Shown here one piece after another: positions 34,279 through 42,905 of a stretch of 48,015 nt of DNA. The stretch's first letter is position 1. Every line of letters starts with the position of its first letter. Source of the DNA: Chitinophagaceae bacterium (lineage in GTDB: Bacteria; Bacteroidota; Bacteroidia; Chitinophagales; Chitinophagaceae); contig CANFKC010000039.1 of assembly GCA_947447265.1 (NCBI GenBank), forward strand, positions 1 to 48,015. Reading direction: 5' to 3'. Under the pieces are notes generated by a model. It did no database searches. It was not told the DNA's origin and saw nothing but the letters and a program-made list of their open reading frames with translations. Position numbers and translations under genes: made by a program.

Positions 34279-34286
34279 TACCTTTG
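34279..34286 (+). promoter_or_regulatory. -7 box for the EGF-like lipoprotein gene
   Basis: TACCTTTG is an exact TAnnTTTG ending 38 bp before the ATG at 34325. A TTTTGG at 34252-34257 could act as the -33 box at a somewhat long distance. A long A-rich leader follows. Confidence 0.65.
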
Positions 34287-34324
34287 CACAAAATAATTAA
34301 TTAACTAAAAAAACTGAAAAGTCT

Positions 34325-34837
34325 ATGAAATCATTTCGTCTCATTGCGTTAAGCGCTTTAATGACAGTAGGTACATTCTCTACCGTTGTGTACACATCTT
34401 GTACTAAAGATGCCTGCAAAGGCGTAACCTGCCAGAATGGTGGTACTTGCGATGGCGGTACTTGTGTTTGCCCTACTGGGTATGAAGGTTCTAGCTGCGA
34501 AACAGCATCACGCGAAAAAATACTAAAAACATGGACTGCTTCTGACACTAAAGTTGGTGGTGCGGCATTACCTACTTATACTTCTCCAATTGTAGCAGGC
34601 ACTGGCATCAGCGATGTTAAAATCGGTCATTTCTCTGATTCTTACTTCACTCATGACGTTAATGCTACTCTTTCAGGCAACACACTAACAATTCCTACTC
34701 AGATTCCAGATGCTGATACTTTCGCTGTAGCAGGTACTGGTACTTATGATGCTGTAACCAAGAAAATTACATGGAGTTATACTATTTCTCACGTAAGGCT
34801 TGGTGTTATTAACTACTCTGGTACCTGGGCACAATAG
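34325..34837 (+). CDS. Lipoprotein with one EGF-like module
   Basis: 170 residues. The signal (MKSFRLIALSALMTVGTFST) leads to a Cys at position 26 in VVYTSC, a plausible though imperfect lipobox. Right after it come six Cys in EGF spacing (ACKGVTCQNGGTCDGGTCVC ... SSC), a single EGF-like module rare in bacteria but seen in Bacteroidota surface lipoproteins. The remainder (about 115 residues) is Thr/Ser-rich beta structure without a known domain. Likely on the outer membrane. It stands alone between a strong promoter and a strong terminator and uses few, common codons, consistent with high expression. The function is unknown. Confidence 0.75.
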   Translation: MKSFRLIALSALMTVGTFSTVVYTSCTKDACKGVTCQNGGTCDGGTCVCPTGYEGSSCETASREKILKTWTASDTKVGGAALPTYTSPIVAGTGISDVKIGHFSDSYFTHDVNATLSGNTLTIPTQIPDADTFAVAGTGTYDAVTKKITWSYTISHVRLGVINYSGTWAQ

Positions 34838-34858
34838 TCTAGATATTTTATATTATTG

Positions 34859-34889
34859 AGCCCCTACTTTTTAAGTCAGGGGCTTTTTT
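34859..34889 (+). terminator. Intrinsic terminator of the EGF-like lipoprotein gene
   Basis: AGCCCCT, a 12-base loop and AGGGGCT, followed by a run of T. It begins 21 bp after the stop codon. Confidence 0.8.
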
Positions 34890-35108
34890 ATGCCCATTTA
34901 TCATCGTTGTAATACCAATTCAACATCAATAAACGGCACAGCTATAACGTTCAACCCCATTTGGGGTTGGCGCTATACTATCCCTATCCCGCGGGTTTTG
35001 ACCCACCGTAATTCATATTTAAGCCCTTCGGACAATGCTGAATTTTTATAGTCAAATGGCATAAGCGGTTTACTATAAGGGCGAGGTACTATTGCAGTTA
35101 TTGAAAAA

Positions 35109-35140
35109 CAAAAAAAAGGGCGCTCTTGAATGAGCACCCC
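35109..35140 (-). terminator. Intrinsic terminator of the small lipoprotein gene
   Basis: On the minus strand GGGGTGCTC-ATTCAA-GAGCGCCC pairs with one mismatch and is followed by a run of T. It lies 34 bp after the stop. Confidence 0.8.
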
Positions 35141-35173
35141 AAATATTATTTACTAGTGAAACCTGACAAACTA

Positions 35174-35578
35174 CTATTTAAACCTGTCAGCTTTTTTATC
35201 TGAATTGGCTTTCTGAGTCTCTTTTGCAGCCTTCTCATCAAAACGACCTGCTTTAGGATTTGATGGTGGAGGAGGTGGAGTTTCAGTTTTCTTAGGAGTA
35301 GTTGTTGTATGCTTGGTTGATCCAGCAGGGTGCTTAGCATGATCTTTCGATACTGCTTCTTTAGCTATTGCTTCTGAATCAGCTTTTGCCTTTGCAGCAG
35401 CAGCGATAGTAGAATCGTTTACAGCCTTGATTTCTGCTTCTTTAGCAGCTGATGCAGCACTTGCAGCAGAATCAATCTTACGCTGGTTTGCAGCCGCATC
35501 TTCAGCAGCTTTGTTGTCGTTTCCGCAAGATGCGAACATTATTGCACAACCGGCAAGAAGTAAAAGTTGTTTTTTCAT
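35174..35578 (-). CDS. Small Ala/Lys-rich lipoprotein
   Basis: 134 residues from the ATG at 35578, where a lipoprotein signal starts (MKKQLLLLAGCAIMFASC, Cys18 as the lipidated residue). The middle (about residues 28-85) is an Ala/Lys/Glu/Asp helix with coiled-coil character, then a Pro-rich segment with five Pro in a row, and a Lys-rich end. No domain is recognised. The layout, a lipid anchor, a long helix and a basic tail, resembles spacer or peptidoglycan-contact lipoproteins, but that is inference. It lies 92 bp downstream of the DUF5723-OmpA gene and has its own promoter. Confidence 0.7.
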   Translation of the reverse strand: MKKQLLLLAGCAIMFASCGNDNKAAEDAAANQRKIDSAASAASAAKEAEIKAVNDSTIAAAAKAKADSEAIAKEAVSKDHAKHPAGSTKHTTTTPKKTETPPPPPSNPKAGRFDEKAAKETQKANSDKKADRFK

Positions 35579-35599
35579 TGTAATTGTTTTATTTGAGTG

Positions 35600-35607
35600 C
35601 AAAAGTA
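35600..35607 (-). promoter_or_regulatory. -7 box for the small lipoprotein gene
   Basis: TACTTTTG on the minus strand is an exact TAnnTTTG and ends 21 bp before the ATG at 35578. It supports this ATG over the upstream in-frame codons. Confidence 0.6.
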
Positions 35608-35670
35608 GGCCTATTACGCCAAACCATGCAAAAATTATGCTGTAAAACCCACAAATTAGCAAAATAGTAA

Positions 35671-37656
35671 CTATTTTGCCATCATTATTACAAGTTGATG
35701 CTCTTTTGACACTGCATTGTTGCCACCAGCTGCTGTAGCTATACGACCAGCCTCAATACCCTTCTTAACCAGGTAAGCTTTTACGTAGGCGGCCTCTTTT
35801 AGTGCAGTTGCTGTTCTTTCTGCTGGCTTACCCATGTGTACATAACCCTCAATTACCAGGCGCTGGGCAGGATATTCCTTCAGCAATTTTGCAAAGCGGT
35901 CCAATACTTTACGATCATGCAGGTTTGGCTTTGTTTTGCCATTGTGCCAGTTAAGCGCACTTTTGCGAAGGTTCACCACATCTTTGGTAGCAGCATGTGC
36001 ATCGGGACAACCGCGATTTTCTGCGGTACCTGCAACAGCCGGGCAGGCATCTTCCGAGTCCGGTATGCCATCGCCATCAGTGTCTTTAGCATCCTGCAAC
36101 TCCAGACCGCTTGCTTCAGGGCAATTGTCTGCAGTATCTTCTTTTGATGGGCAACCACGGTGCAACCATGAACCCTGTTCGTCAGGGCAGCGGTCACGTT
36201 TGTCAGAAACATGGTCACCATCGCGGTCTTTAGGTTTGTTTTTATGGAAGGTAATTGAAGCACCTGCATAAACGTTGGCGCCATACTGGTGCTTCGTAAT
36301 AAATACCAGCATATCGTCACTGCCAATAAAGAAGCCTTTATACCTGGCACCGATGCCCAACTTAACATTACCTGCCAGTGCACTGTAGGTAACAGGCATA
36401 GCCACACTATAATTGCGGGCATCAATACGCGGAGTAATGCTGAATTGGTTGTAATAAGAATTGCCGAAGTTCTGCCTGTTTACAATATTGCTGATAAACA
36501 GTGCGTTTACGTAAATCCGCCTCCAGGCGTGGTAATCTGCACTCAGCATAAAGGTAGCCGGCATGTATAATTTACTGCTCACAAAACCCGTATCGGCCTT
36601 AAAACCTTTTGACTTTGCGTAAGCGCGGAAATCATCGAAATTCTTAACGTTGCTCAACAGATCTTTACCGGTAAGGTGGCCACTGCCTGATACTGACAAA
36701 CCATAGTTATTGGTTTGGTTATACCTGATGTAACCTAAATCGTTAATTGCTGCCGAAAGCCTGAGTTTGTAGCGGTTCTTCGACTGGTCAGCCAAACCGG
36801 TTTTGCCATCCATATCGTAGCGGTCAGCTGCTGTATCCTGTATATAGTCATATACTACACCCAGGTCGCCGCCAATGCCACCACCCTGCTTCTTGCCAAA
36901 GAACTTAGTGAAGAAGTTGGTGCTGGATACACCCAAAGCACCTTGTGCTGTAAGTATATTGCTGGCATACTGCATGTTGAGGTTATCAGCATAGAACGAG
37001 TCTGCACCCTTAACATAATGCGCATCCAGCGTGCCTTTTAAACCAAGGTAACCAACACCGGCCAGATAGCGCACTGTCGCGCCAACTTTTACCAGATGAT
37101 GCCCTTTTTCTAGAACTACTGCACCTACTGTAAGCCCGGTTTCAGCCCATAAGTGAGCGGTCCAGTTAAAATCTTTTGAAACGAGATCAATATTTCCGTT
37201 AGAAACATAGCCGGTATCCAGTATGGTACGATAGAGGGTCTGATCGAAATGGTTAAACTGGTTAAAGCCCCTTAACCGGGTAGTAATGGCAAAACTGAAC
37301 CGATGGTTAATGCTCGCCATAATTGCAGGTCCGCGCATTTCGAAATATGGCGCCTGCAGGCTGAATTCTTTTTTATTTGAAAATGCAAATACAGAATTTA
37401 CGTCGGTATTGTCGTCTTTAATGAACTTGGATATATCGCGGATAGAATTGATCTTGCCAAGGCTGTTATCAATACCAGCATTCAGGTTCAGCACATCAAT
37501 AACCAGACGGTCTTTGTTATCAGCAACATTAGCAGGATTAAGATAAACAGAAGAAATGCCACCCCAGTTACTGGTAGCGACACCCAAATATTTTTGTGCA
37601 TGGGATGCGAGCGCAAAAGACGCCAATAAACCCACCGTGAGCAGACCTTTTTTCAT
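35671..37656 (-). CDS. DUF5723 barrel with TSP3 repeats and OmpA-like domain
   Basis: 661 residues. A signal peptide (ending ASHAQ) precedes a DUF5723 region of about 430 residues that starts YLGVATSNWGGISSVYLNPANVADN, typical of Bacteroidota outer-membrane proteins related to the PorV/FadL type barrels. Two thrombospondin type 3 calcium repeats follow (DRDGDHVSDKRDRCPD and DTDGDGIPDSEDACP), then an OmpA-like domain (about residues 560-661; RLVIEGYVHMGKPAERTATALKEAAYVKAYL). That domain normally grips peptidoglycan; here the usual GHTD is replaced by GYVH and the NxxLSxxRA motif is altered, so diaminopimelate binding may be weak. It acts as an outer-membrane/cell-wall link. It is the first gene of a short minus-strand run. 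Confidence 0.85.
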   Translation of the reverse strand: MKKGLLTVGLLASFALASHAQKYLGVATSNWGGISSVYLNPANVADNKDRLVIDVLNLNAGIDNSLGKINSIRDISKFIKDDNTDVNSVFAFSNKKEFSLQAPYFEMRGPAIMASINHRFSFAITTRLRGFNQFNHFDQTLYRTILDTGYVSNGNIDLVSKDFNWTAHLWAETGLTVGAVVLEKGHHLVKVGATVRYLAGVGYLGLKGTLDAHYVKGADSFYADNLNMQYASNILTAQGALGVSSTNFFTKFFGKKQGGGIGGDLGVVYDYIQDTAADRYDMDGKTGLADQSKNRYKLRLSAAINDLGYIRYNQTNNYGLSVSGSGHLTGKDLLSNVKNFDDFRAYAKSKGFKADTGFVSSKLYMPATFMLSADYHAWRRIYVNALFISNIVNRQNFGNSYYNQFSITPRIDARNYSVAMPVTYSALAGNVKLGIGARYKGFFIGSDDMLVFITKHQYGANVYAGASITFHKNKPKDRDGDHVSDKRDRCPDEQGSWLHRGCPSKEDTADNCPEASGLELQDAKDTDGDGIPDSEDACPAVAGTAENRGCPDAHAATKDVVNLRKSALNWHNGKTKPNLHDRKVLDRFAKLLKEYPAQRLVIEGYVHMGKPAERTATALKEAAYVKAYLVKKGIEAGRIATAAGGNNAVSKEHQLVIMMAK

Positions 37657-38345
37657 TCAGAATTTGTTTGTACCCGCAAAGGGCAACTATACGGCACTAA
37701 ATTAATAAAGTTTCTCTAATATTATAGTAAAAAGGCCGCTAAACAGCGGGCGAAAACACAATAATTCCAGCGATTACCGAGTAAGTGTTGAAATACCATC
37801 AAATATGGGGTTTAACCCTTTTCGGGTTTGGTGCTGTAAGGTATAGCTACCCATGGTGTTAGCAAACGCTTTTTCCTGCGTTTTTAGTTCTTACTTTAAC
37901 CAGTTTCCAATAGAGCAGATTATTACAGTTTATGCTAACAATAGCCACGGCTTTTAAGCCGTGGAAATGAGAAAAACAAACCGGCTTTAGCCGAAAGATA
38001 AAGCAGGGGCTGCCAATGAAATAAAAAGTAAATGAATATCGCCATGAAACAAACACAAACAACCCCACAAATAAGTGACAGTGAGCCGAAGTGCTTATGT
38101 TTAACAACTCCAATTTCAACATTATCAACCATGCTGAGTTGAGATTCCTTACTTACTGAGCTATACGTAGAATCAAAATTGCACAAAATTTCTGTTGGAT
38201 GGGTGCAAAACAAAGTCTCAACTTAACGTTTCCTGACATGAACTCCCGCAATTAAGCTACTCGAAATAAGCAATAAAAAAGATAGTATGATTATTAGTCT
38301 CGCCAAGAAAATCAGTTGAAAACTATAAAAGCAATTCTAATCAAA
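37657..38345. other. Intergenic with REP-like elements
   Basis: This gap of about 690 bp lies between two minus-strand genes. REP-like words occupy 37800-37995; the rest, to 38345, is AT-rich without a clear gene. A 92-residue frame on the minus strand (37935-38213) has one hydrophobic stretch but runs into the REP hairpin, so I do not call it. Confidence 0.5.
37945..37993. repeat. REP-like hairpin pair with GGCTTTAGCC core
   Basis: A perfect CCACGGCTT-TT-AAGCCGTGG hairpin (37945-37964) is followed by CCGGCTTTAGCCG (37981-37993). Both words recur in the inverted element at 7651-7747. A relative of the AACCC/GGGTT word lies 130 bp to the left. Confidence 0.65.
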
Positions 38346-38644
38346 TCACCAATAAATCATTTTGGATGGAATAAATTCGCAAACAGTTATATCCGCATCA
38401 GTTTCTATAAATACGATAGTATACTTTTTTTGTAAGGAACACATTTATAGCCAATCATTGCTCTTCCCGGCTCACGGCATAGCGCATGGTTCCTTCGGGA
38501 GTCTGAGAGCTTGACCAAATAATCGTAAACGTCGTCTGCAAATTGCTCGGCTGTCGCAATGAGACCTTTTGATTCAAAATACCATGCAACTTGTGCGATG
38601 CTAGTAGCTGCAGATTCCTTTACAACTATTTTTCTGCTGCCCAC
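38346..38644 (-). pseudogene. RelE/ParE-family toxin with a frameshift at an A7 run
   Basis: From the ATG at 38644 a 79-residue product ends with TAG at 38405-38407. Residues 1-73 fit the RelE/ParE fold: KIVVKESAATSIAQVAWYF, AEQFADDVYDYLVKL, and the GYKCVPYKK strand. At a run of seven A (complement of 38425-38431) the frame leaves the family pattern. Shifting by -1 at this run restores KKKYTIVFIETDADITVCEF and an end IPSKMIYW with TGA at 38346-38348, giving about 99 residues, the normal length with a typical C-terminal strand. The gene overlaps its antitoxin by 19 bp. It is either a one-base loss (dead toxin) or made full-length by slippage at the run. Confidence 0.8.
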
Positions 38645-38796
38645 TTTCTGATCAGCTTTTTACTGTGTGCCCTGGCCTCTTCAATAGTTAACACTTTCTC
38701 AGGCCGCGATTTTAAAGCTGCTTTTTTTTGCAGCGCCTCGTAGCTCTCCACAGGCATAACCACGTAAGACTTATTGTCAATAACGACAAGATTCAT
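38626..38796 (-). CDS. Antitoxin of the ParE/RelE-type pair
   Basis: 56 residues from the ATG at 38796; an upstream in-frame TTG falls inside the promoter box and is unlikely. The sequence MNLVVIDNKSYVVMPVESYE reads as two strands plus a helix in the way of short Phd/YefM-like antitoxins, and the second half (KVLTIEEARAHSKKLIRKWAAEK) is a charged helix suited to wrap the toxin. It lies upstream of and overlaps the toxin gene, the usual order. Type II antitoxins bind toxin and repress their own promoter. The family assignment is less certain than the pairing. Confidence 0.65.
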   Translation of the reverse strand: MNLVVIDNKSYVVMPVESYEALQKKAALKSRPEKVLTIEEARAHSKKLIRKWAAEK

Positions 38797-38811
38797 TTTC
38801 TCTATTTTAAA

Positions 38812-38819
38812 CAAATATA
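38812..38819 (-). promoter_or_regulatory. -7 box of the toxin-antitoxin operon
   Basis: TATATTTG on the minus strand matches TAnnTTTG and ends 15 bp before the antitoxin ATG at 38796. Confidence 0.55.
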
Positions 38820-38885
38820 CGAAATACTATCTACATTACATTAAACCACAGACTGCCAACTGCCTGCTGTAGACTGCCCACTTAA

Positions 38886-41714
38886 TTAGTGTGCCTGCAA
38901 CCAGTTATCACCCGAACCTACTTCTACATTTGATGGTACGCCATGTGGTAATTCCATGGCAGATTCCATACAGCGCTTTATGATAGGCTTTACAATTTCC
39001 AGCTCAGCAACCGGAACATCAAACACCAATTCATCATGCACCTGCAGTATCATTTTGGTTTGTAGTTTTTCTTTCTTCAGCTCCTTGTGAATGGTTATCA
39101 TGGCCAGCTTTATCATATCGGCTGCAGTGCCCTGTATCGGCATGTTGATGGCGTTACGCTCTGCATAACCACGTACGGTGAAGTTGGCAGAATAGATGTC
39201 CTTTAACCAACGTTTACGGCCCATAACTGTTTCTACATAACCATGTTCTTTCGCGAAGTTGATGGAGCGGTCCATGTATTGTTTTACAGCAGGGTATTGC
39301 GCAAAGTAATTATCAATAATGGACTTTGCTTCTGTCCGGCTCACGCCAATATTTTCTGATAGCCCGAATGCCGACTGGCCATAGATGATGCCGAAGTTTA
39401 CAGCCTTGGCCGCACGGCGCATAGTTGATGTTACAGCGCTTTCCTCTATGTTATAAACCTTGGCTGCGGTTGCGGTATGTATGTCTTTATTATCCTTGAA
39501 AGCCTGTATCATGTTGGCATCGCCGCTAATGGCTGCAACTATGCGTAATTCTATCTGCGAGTAATCGGCAGATACCAATACGTGGTCGGAATTACGTGGT
39601 AAGAAAGCCTTTCGTATTTCCCTGCCGCGTTCGGTGCGGATTGGTATATTCTGTAGGTTGGGGTTGTTACTACTGAGCCTCCCGGTTACCGCTACAGCCT
39701 GGTTGTAACTTGTATGCAGCCTGCCTGTGCGCGGATTGATAAGGCCCGGTAACGAATCGACATAAGTACTCTTCAGTTTGGTTAGTTCGCGATAGGTAAG
39801 TATGTCCTCTACTATCGCATGCTTGTGACGCAGTTTTTGTAAAATATCTTCGCCTGTTGCGTATTGTCCCGTCTTGGTTTTCTTCTGGCCTGCATCAATT
39901 TTCATTACCTCAAATAATACCTCGCCCAATTGCTTTGGCGAACCAATATTGAAGTTAACTCCGGCATGGGCATAGATGCTGCTTTCTACCTGCTTAATGT
40001 CTTTATCCAGGTCGTTAGAATATTCTTTCAGGAAGGTAACATCCAGGTTAACGCCTTCGAACTCCATATCCAGCAACACTGGCACCAATGGGTTCTCTAC
40101 TTCATTGAATACACGCCCCACTTCCTGTGTTACCAGCAATGGATCGAACACCTGCTTGAGTTGGAAAGTAACATCAGCATCTTCAGCCGCATACTCTTTA
40201 ACCTGCTCCAGTGGCGCATCGCGCATAGAAAGCTGGCCCTTTCCTTTTTTGCCTATCAATGTTTCAATAGATACCGGCTGATAGCTCAGGTACTTGGCAC
40301 TAAGCATATCCATGCTGCGCTTACCATCTGGGTCTATTACATAATGCGCCAGCATGGTATCATAAATCTTTCCCTTTAGTTCAAAGCCGAGCCATTTCAG
40401 CATCAGCATATCGTACTTCAGGTTCTGGCCGACCCACAAAATATCTTCACTCTCAAACAACGGCTTGAAGCGGTCAAGAATCGCTATTACAGCTTCTCTT
40501 TCAGCAGGCAGCGTTACATAATAACCGATGCCCTTTTCCCAGCTAAAACTCATGCCCACAATATCTGCAAGGTTAGCATCCACATCGGTGGTTTCCGTAT
40601 CGAAAGCCAATTCTTTTTGTGCAGATAGCTTTTGGATAAGTTCTGTTATCTCGCTGTCGGTTGTTACCAGATGGTAGGTGTGCGGCGTTGTTTCTATTGA
40701 TGTGAGGTGAGTCGGGACATCAGCCGCATCGTCAATTGCCGTTTGTATTTCCTGCGCCTGTGTTGGTGCGGTGTAAGCTTGCTTTTGCTGTATTACGTTA
40801 CCAAAAAGGTCTGTCGACTGCGGCTTTTCAGCGCCGGCAGGTTCGCCCAATACGCGTTTTGCCAGCGTCTTAAACTCCAGTTCATTAAATATGGCGGTAA
40901 GGTCATCAGCGTTCTTTTCCTTGATGCGGAAATCTTCTTCGTGGAATGCAATAGGCACATTGGTAATAATGGTGGCCAGCTTCTTGGACATCATTGCCGA
41001 TTCCCTGCCATTCTTTACCTTTTCGCCCATAGCGCCCTTTATCTTGTCGGCATTGGCGAGTATGTTTTCTACGTTGTCGTATTCAGCAAGCAATTTTGCA
41101 GCGGTCTTTTCGCCTACGCCCGGTATGCCGGGAATATTATCTACCGCATCGCCCATCAACGCCAGCATATCTATTACCTGGTCTATGCGTTTGATGCCCC
41201 ACTTTTCGCAAATCTCTTTTTCACCTAAAATCTCCGGGGCATTGCCCTGGAAAGGTGGCTTGTACATGTAAATATTTTCGCGAACTATCTGCCCGTAATC
41301 TTTATCTGGCGTTACCATGTATACGGAATAACCAAGGTTTGCGGCTTCAATAGCCAGCGTACCAATAATGTCATCGGCCTCAAAGCCATCCAGCTCCAGG
41401 CAAGGCAGGTTAAAACCTTTAATAATGCGTTTAATATCCGGTAATGCATCGCGCAGGTCTTCAGGTGTTTCCTGGCGGTTGGCCTTGTAGGCTTCAAAGT
41501 CAGTATGGCGCTCTGTAGGTGCCGATGTATCGAACACCACTGCAAGGTGGGTAGGCTTTTCTTTATTGATGAGATCGAGCAAGGTACTGGTGAACCCAAA
41601 CTGGGCATTGGTATTCCGCCCTTTGCTGGTTATTCTCGGGCTGCGAATTAAAGCGTAATAGGCACGATATATTAACGCTAATGCGTCTAGTAAAAACAAT
41701 TTCTTTTCCGGCAT
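38886..41714 (-). CDS. polA: DNA polymerase I
   Basis: 942 residues from the ATG at 41714 (MPEKKLFLLDALALIYRAYY); an earlier in-frame ATG would add 21 residues of unlikely sequence. Domains: 5'-3' exonuclease (residues 1-290; FEADDIIGTLA, ALMGDAVDNIPGIPGVGEKTA), 3'-5' exonuclease (about 370-540) and family A polymerase. Unlike many polymerases I, proofreading residues seem intact: FDTETTD, GQNLKYDML and YAAEDADVTF. Polymerase motifs A (SADYSQIELRI), B (RRAAKAVNFGIIYG) and C (QVHDELVFDVP) are complete. It fills gaps and removes RNA primers. The 60 bp before the antitoxin promoter contain no clear terminator. Confidence 0.96.
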   Translation of the reverse strand: MPEKKLFLLDALALIYRAYYALIRSPRITSKGRNTNAQFGFTSTLLDLINKEKPTHLAVVFDTSAPTERHTDFEAYKANRQETPEDLRDALPDIKRIIKGFNLPCLELDGFEADDIIGTLAIEAANLGYSVYMVTPDKDYGQIVRENIYMYKPPFQGNAPEILGEKEICEKWGIKRIDQVIDMLALMGDAVDNIPGIPGVGEKTAAKLLAEYDNVENILANADKIKGAMGEKVKNGRESAMMSKKLATIITNVPIAFHEEDFRIKEKNADDLTAIFNELEFKTLAKRVLGEPAGAEKPQSTDLFGNVIQQKQAYTAPTQAQEIQTAIDDAADVPTHLTSIETTPHTYHLVTTDSEITELIQKLSAQKELAFDTETTDVDANLADIVGMSFSWEKGIGYYVTLPAEREAVIAILDRFKPLFESEDILWVGQNLKYDMLMLKWLGFELKGKIYDTMLAHYVIDPDGKRSMDMLSAKYLSYQPVSIETLIGKKGKGQLSMRDAPLEQVKEYAAEDADVTFQLKQVFDPLLVTQEVGRVFNEVENPLVPVLLDMEFEGVNLDVTFLKEYSNDLDKDIKQVESSIYAHAGVNFNIGSPKQLGEVLFEVMKIDAGQKKTKTGQYATGEDILQKLRHKHAIVEDILTYRELTKLKSTYVDSLPGLINPRTGRLHTSYNQAVAVTGRLSSNNPNLQNIPIRTERGREIRKAFLPRNSDHVLVSADYSQIELRIVAAISGDANMIQAFKDNKDIHTATAAKVYNIEESAVTSTMRRAAKAVNFGIIYGQSAFGLSENIGVSRTEAKSIIDNYFAQYPAVKQYMDRSINFAKEHGYVETVMGRKRWLKDIYSANFTVRGYAERNAINMPIQGTAADMIKLAMITIHKELKKEKLQTKMILQVHDELVFDVPVAELEIVKPIIKRCMESAMELPHGVPSNVEVGSGDNWLQAH

Positions 41715-41859
41715 GTTGCTAAGGTAATACAATATGCAAACAGGGCAAAAAAGCCATTTAGGTGATGCGTTCATCAACCAAATGCTAAAACTTATGAGAT
41801 ATTGGTGCTAAGACCACAAATTGTAGTTATTTTACGATTGATAACGAGGCTGACCAACT

Positions 41860-42387
41860 ATGATGAAGAAACTATTGTTGCTTTTATTACTGATTGCCTG
41901 CTGTGCGGTTAACTATGCCCAGGAAACTCCGGCCGCAGAAGCACCTAAAGATACTTTGCTGTATAAAAAGTATCCTGACCTGCCGGCATTTAACATCCGG
42001 CTGCTGGATAGCTTTAACGTGCTGAATACCTACAACATACCTAAGGGCCGCTATTCGCTATTGGTACTTTTTGAACCCGACTGCAAACACTGCCAGGATG
42101 TGACCCGCGAAATATTGCGGGGTATGGACAGCCTCAGCAATATCGACTTCTATTGGGTTACTCCAGCCCAAAGTATGACCCGGCTGCGCGAGTTTTATAA
42201 AGAATATAAAATGGCCGACTACAAGAATATAAAAGCTGTCGGCCGCGACTATGAGTTTTTCTATATTGATTATTTTGGTGTGAAGTCGTATCCCGATTTT
42301 GCGCTTTATGATGAGAAGAAGAAGTTTGTAAAGCTTTTTCTGGGCAGGGTTACCCCGAAAGAACTTTGGGATGCGACGCATAAATAA
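41860..42387 (+). CDS. Exported thioredoxin-fold protein
   Basis: 175 residues (the second ATG at 41863 is equally good). A signal peptide ends NYAQ. The mature protein has a thioredoxin fold with the active-site pair in FEPDCKHCQDV (CKHC), a SMTRLREFYKEYKM helix, and the cis-Pro in VKSYPDFALYD. It resembles the C-terminal domain of the DUF5106/TlpA-like proteins in Bacteroidota. It probably works in the periplasm as a thiol reductant or disulfide handler, since the CxxC is intact. It stands alone, divergent from polA, upstream of the tRNA. Confidence 0.82.
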   Translation: MMKKLLLLLLLIACCAVNYAQETPAAEAPKDTLLYKKYPDLPAFNIRLLDSFNVLNTYNIPKGRYSLLVLFEPDCKHCQDVTREILRGMDSLSNIDFYWVTPAQSMTRLREFYKEYKMADYKNIKAVGRDYEFFYIDYFGVKSYPDFALYDEKKKFVKLFLGRVTPKELWDATHK

Positions 42388-42415
42388 GGGCAAAAACCCA
42401 ACTAATAAAATAACC

Positions 42416-42447
42416 TTTGTTCAGTTATAAAATTTAGCCTTCCTTTG
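42416..42447 (+). promoter_or_regulatory. Promoter of the initiator tRNA gene
   Basis: TTTG (42416-42419), 20 bp, and TTCCTTTG (42440-42447) fit the -33 and -7 boxes, with one mismatch (T for A) in TAnnTTTG. The tRNA begins 9 bp later. Confidence 0.6.
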
Positions 42448-42456
42448 CAGCCACAG

Positions 42457-42528
<72 letters not shown>

Positions 42529-42536
42529 CACTACAG

Positions 42537-42571
42537 GGAAATACAGCTAAAATGTTGTATTTCCTTTTTTT
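42537..42571 (+). terminator. Intrinsic terminator after the initiator tRNA
   Basis: GGAAATACA, a 10-base loop and TGTATTTCC, then seven T. Confidence 0.8.
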
Positions 42572-42595
42572 ATGCCCGTTAAGGGCATTATCAAT

Positions 42596-42742
42596 TCAAC
42601 GACAAATCTCAGCGACAGTATTCTCGCCTCTTTGCGCCTCCATTACCACCATGATTTTCTCTTCAGATGTGAACTGCGTTTCGGTATTACGGCGGATTGT
42701 CTTAATAAAGTTCTCTGTGGACTGTTTCTTTTTTGATTCCAT
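42596..42742 (-). pseudogene. Remnant of an IS3-family OrfA transposase
   Basis: About 48 residues from an ATG at 42742 (the frame is open to 42778). The pattern NFIKTIRRNTETQFTSEEKI followed by MVVMEAQRGENTVAEICR is that of the N-terminal helix-turn-helix of IS3-type OrfA proteins, whose usual text is SSEEKIRIVLE...E.SIAELCRREGI. It stops with TGA straight after the Cys-Arg, where the second HTH helix should continue, and no OrfB is nearby. The remnant lies at the left edge of the AT-rich segment next to the tRNA. Confidence 0.65.
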
Positions 42743-42905
42743 GTTTGTATTTTTTAGGTTAACACTGGAAACTTCCATAAATTTATCTCAAATCTGGACC
42801 ACTTTATGTTGACGATTTACAAAATTATACTTAGGCTAAACAATATTCATCCTTCAGGATTTATGAAATACACTTACTACAAGTAAAACTTTTAAACGAT
42901 AATTG

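Larger units (their letters stand above)
33773..34324. other. Intergenic between pnp and the EGF-like lipoprotein
   Basis: These 552 bp begin with the pnp terminator and end with the promoter at 34279. In between are short palindromic words (TTCCTGC...GCAGGA near 33930; ACCCGAGCACGGGGTT near 34000) like those in the other REP-bearing gaps. An 81-residue open frame at 33927-34172 overlaps these words and has no recognisable features, so I do not call it. Confidence 0.5.
34838..35173. other. Intergenic with REP-like words and terminators
   Basis: A 336-bp convergent gap. Besides the two terminators it contains AACCCCATTTGGGGTT near 34954 and a CCCGCGGG-centred word near 34989, plus AGCCCTTCGGACAATGC near 35022. 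Similar words (AACCCTTTTCGGGTTTGGTGCT) lie near 37813, so this is another mosaic of dispersed repeats. Confidence 0.5.

Noticed and set aside
37935-38213. 92-residue minus-strand frame with one hydrophobic segment
   Set aside because: The frame runs through the REP-like hairpin at 37945-37993 and has no support from neighbours; a short membrane protein cannot be excluded but is not shown.
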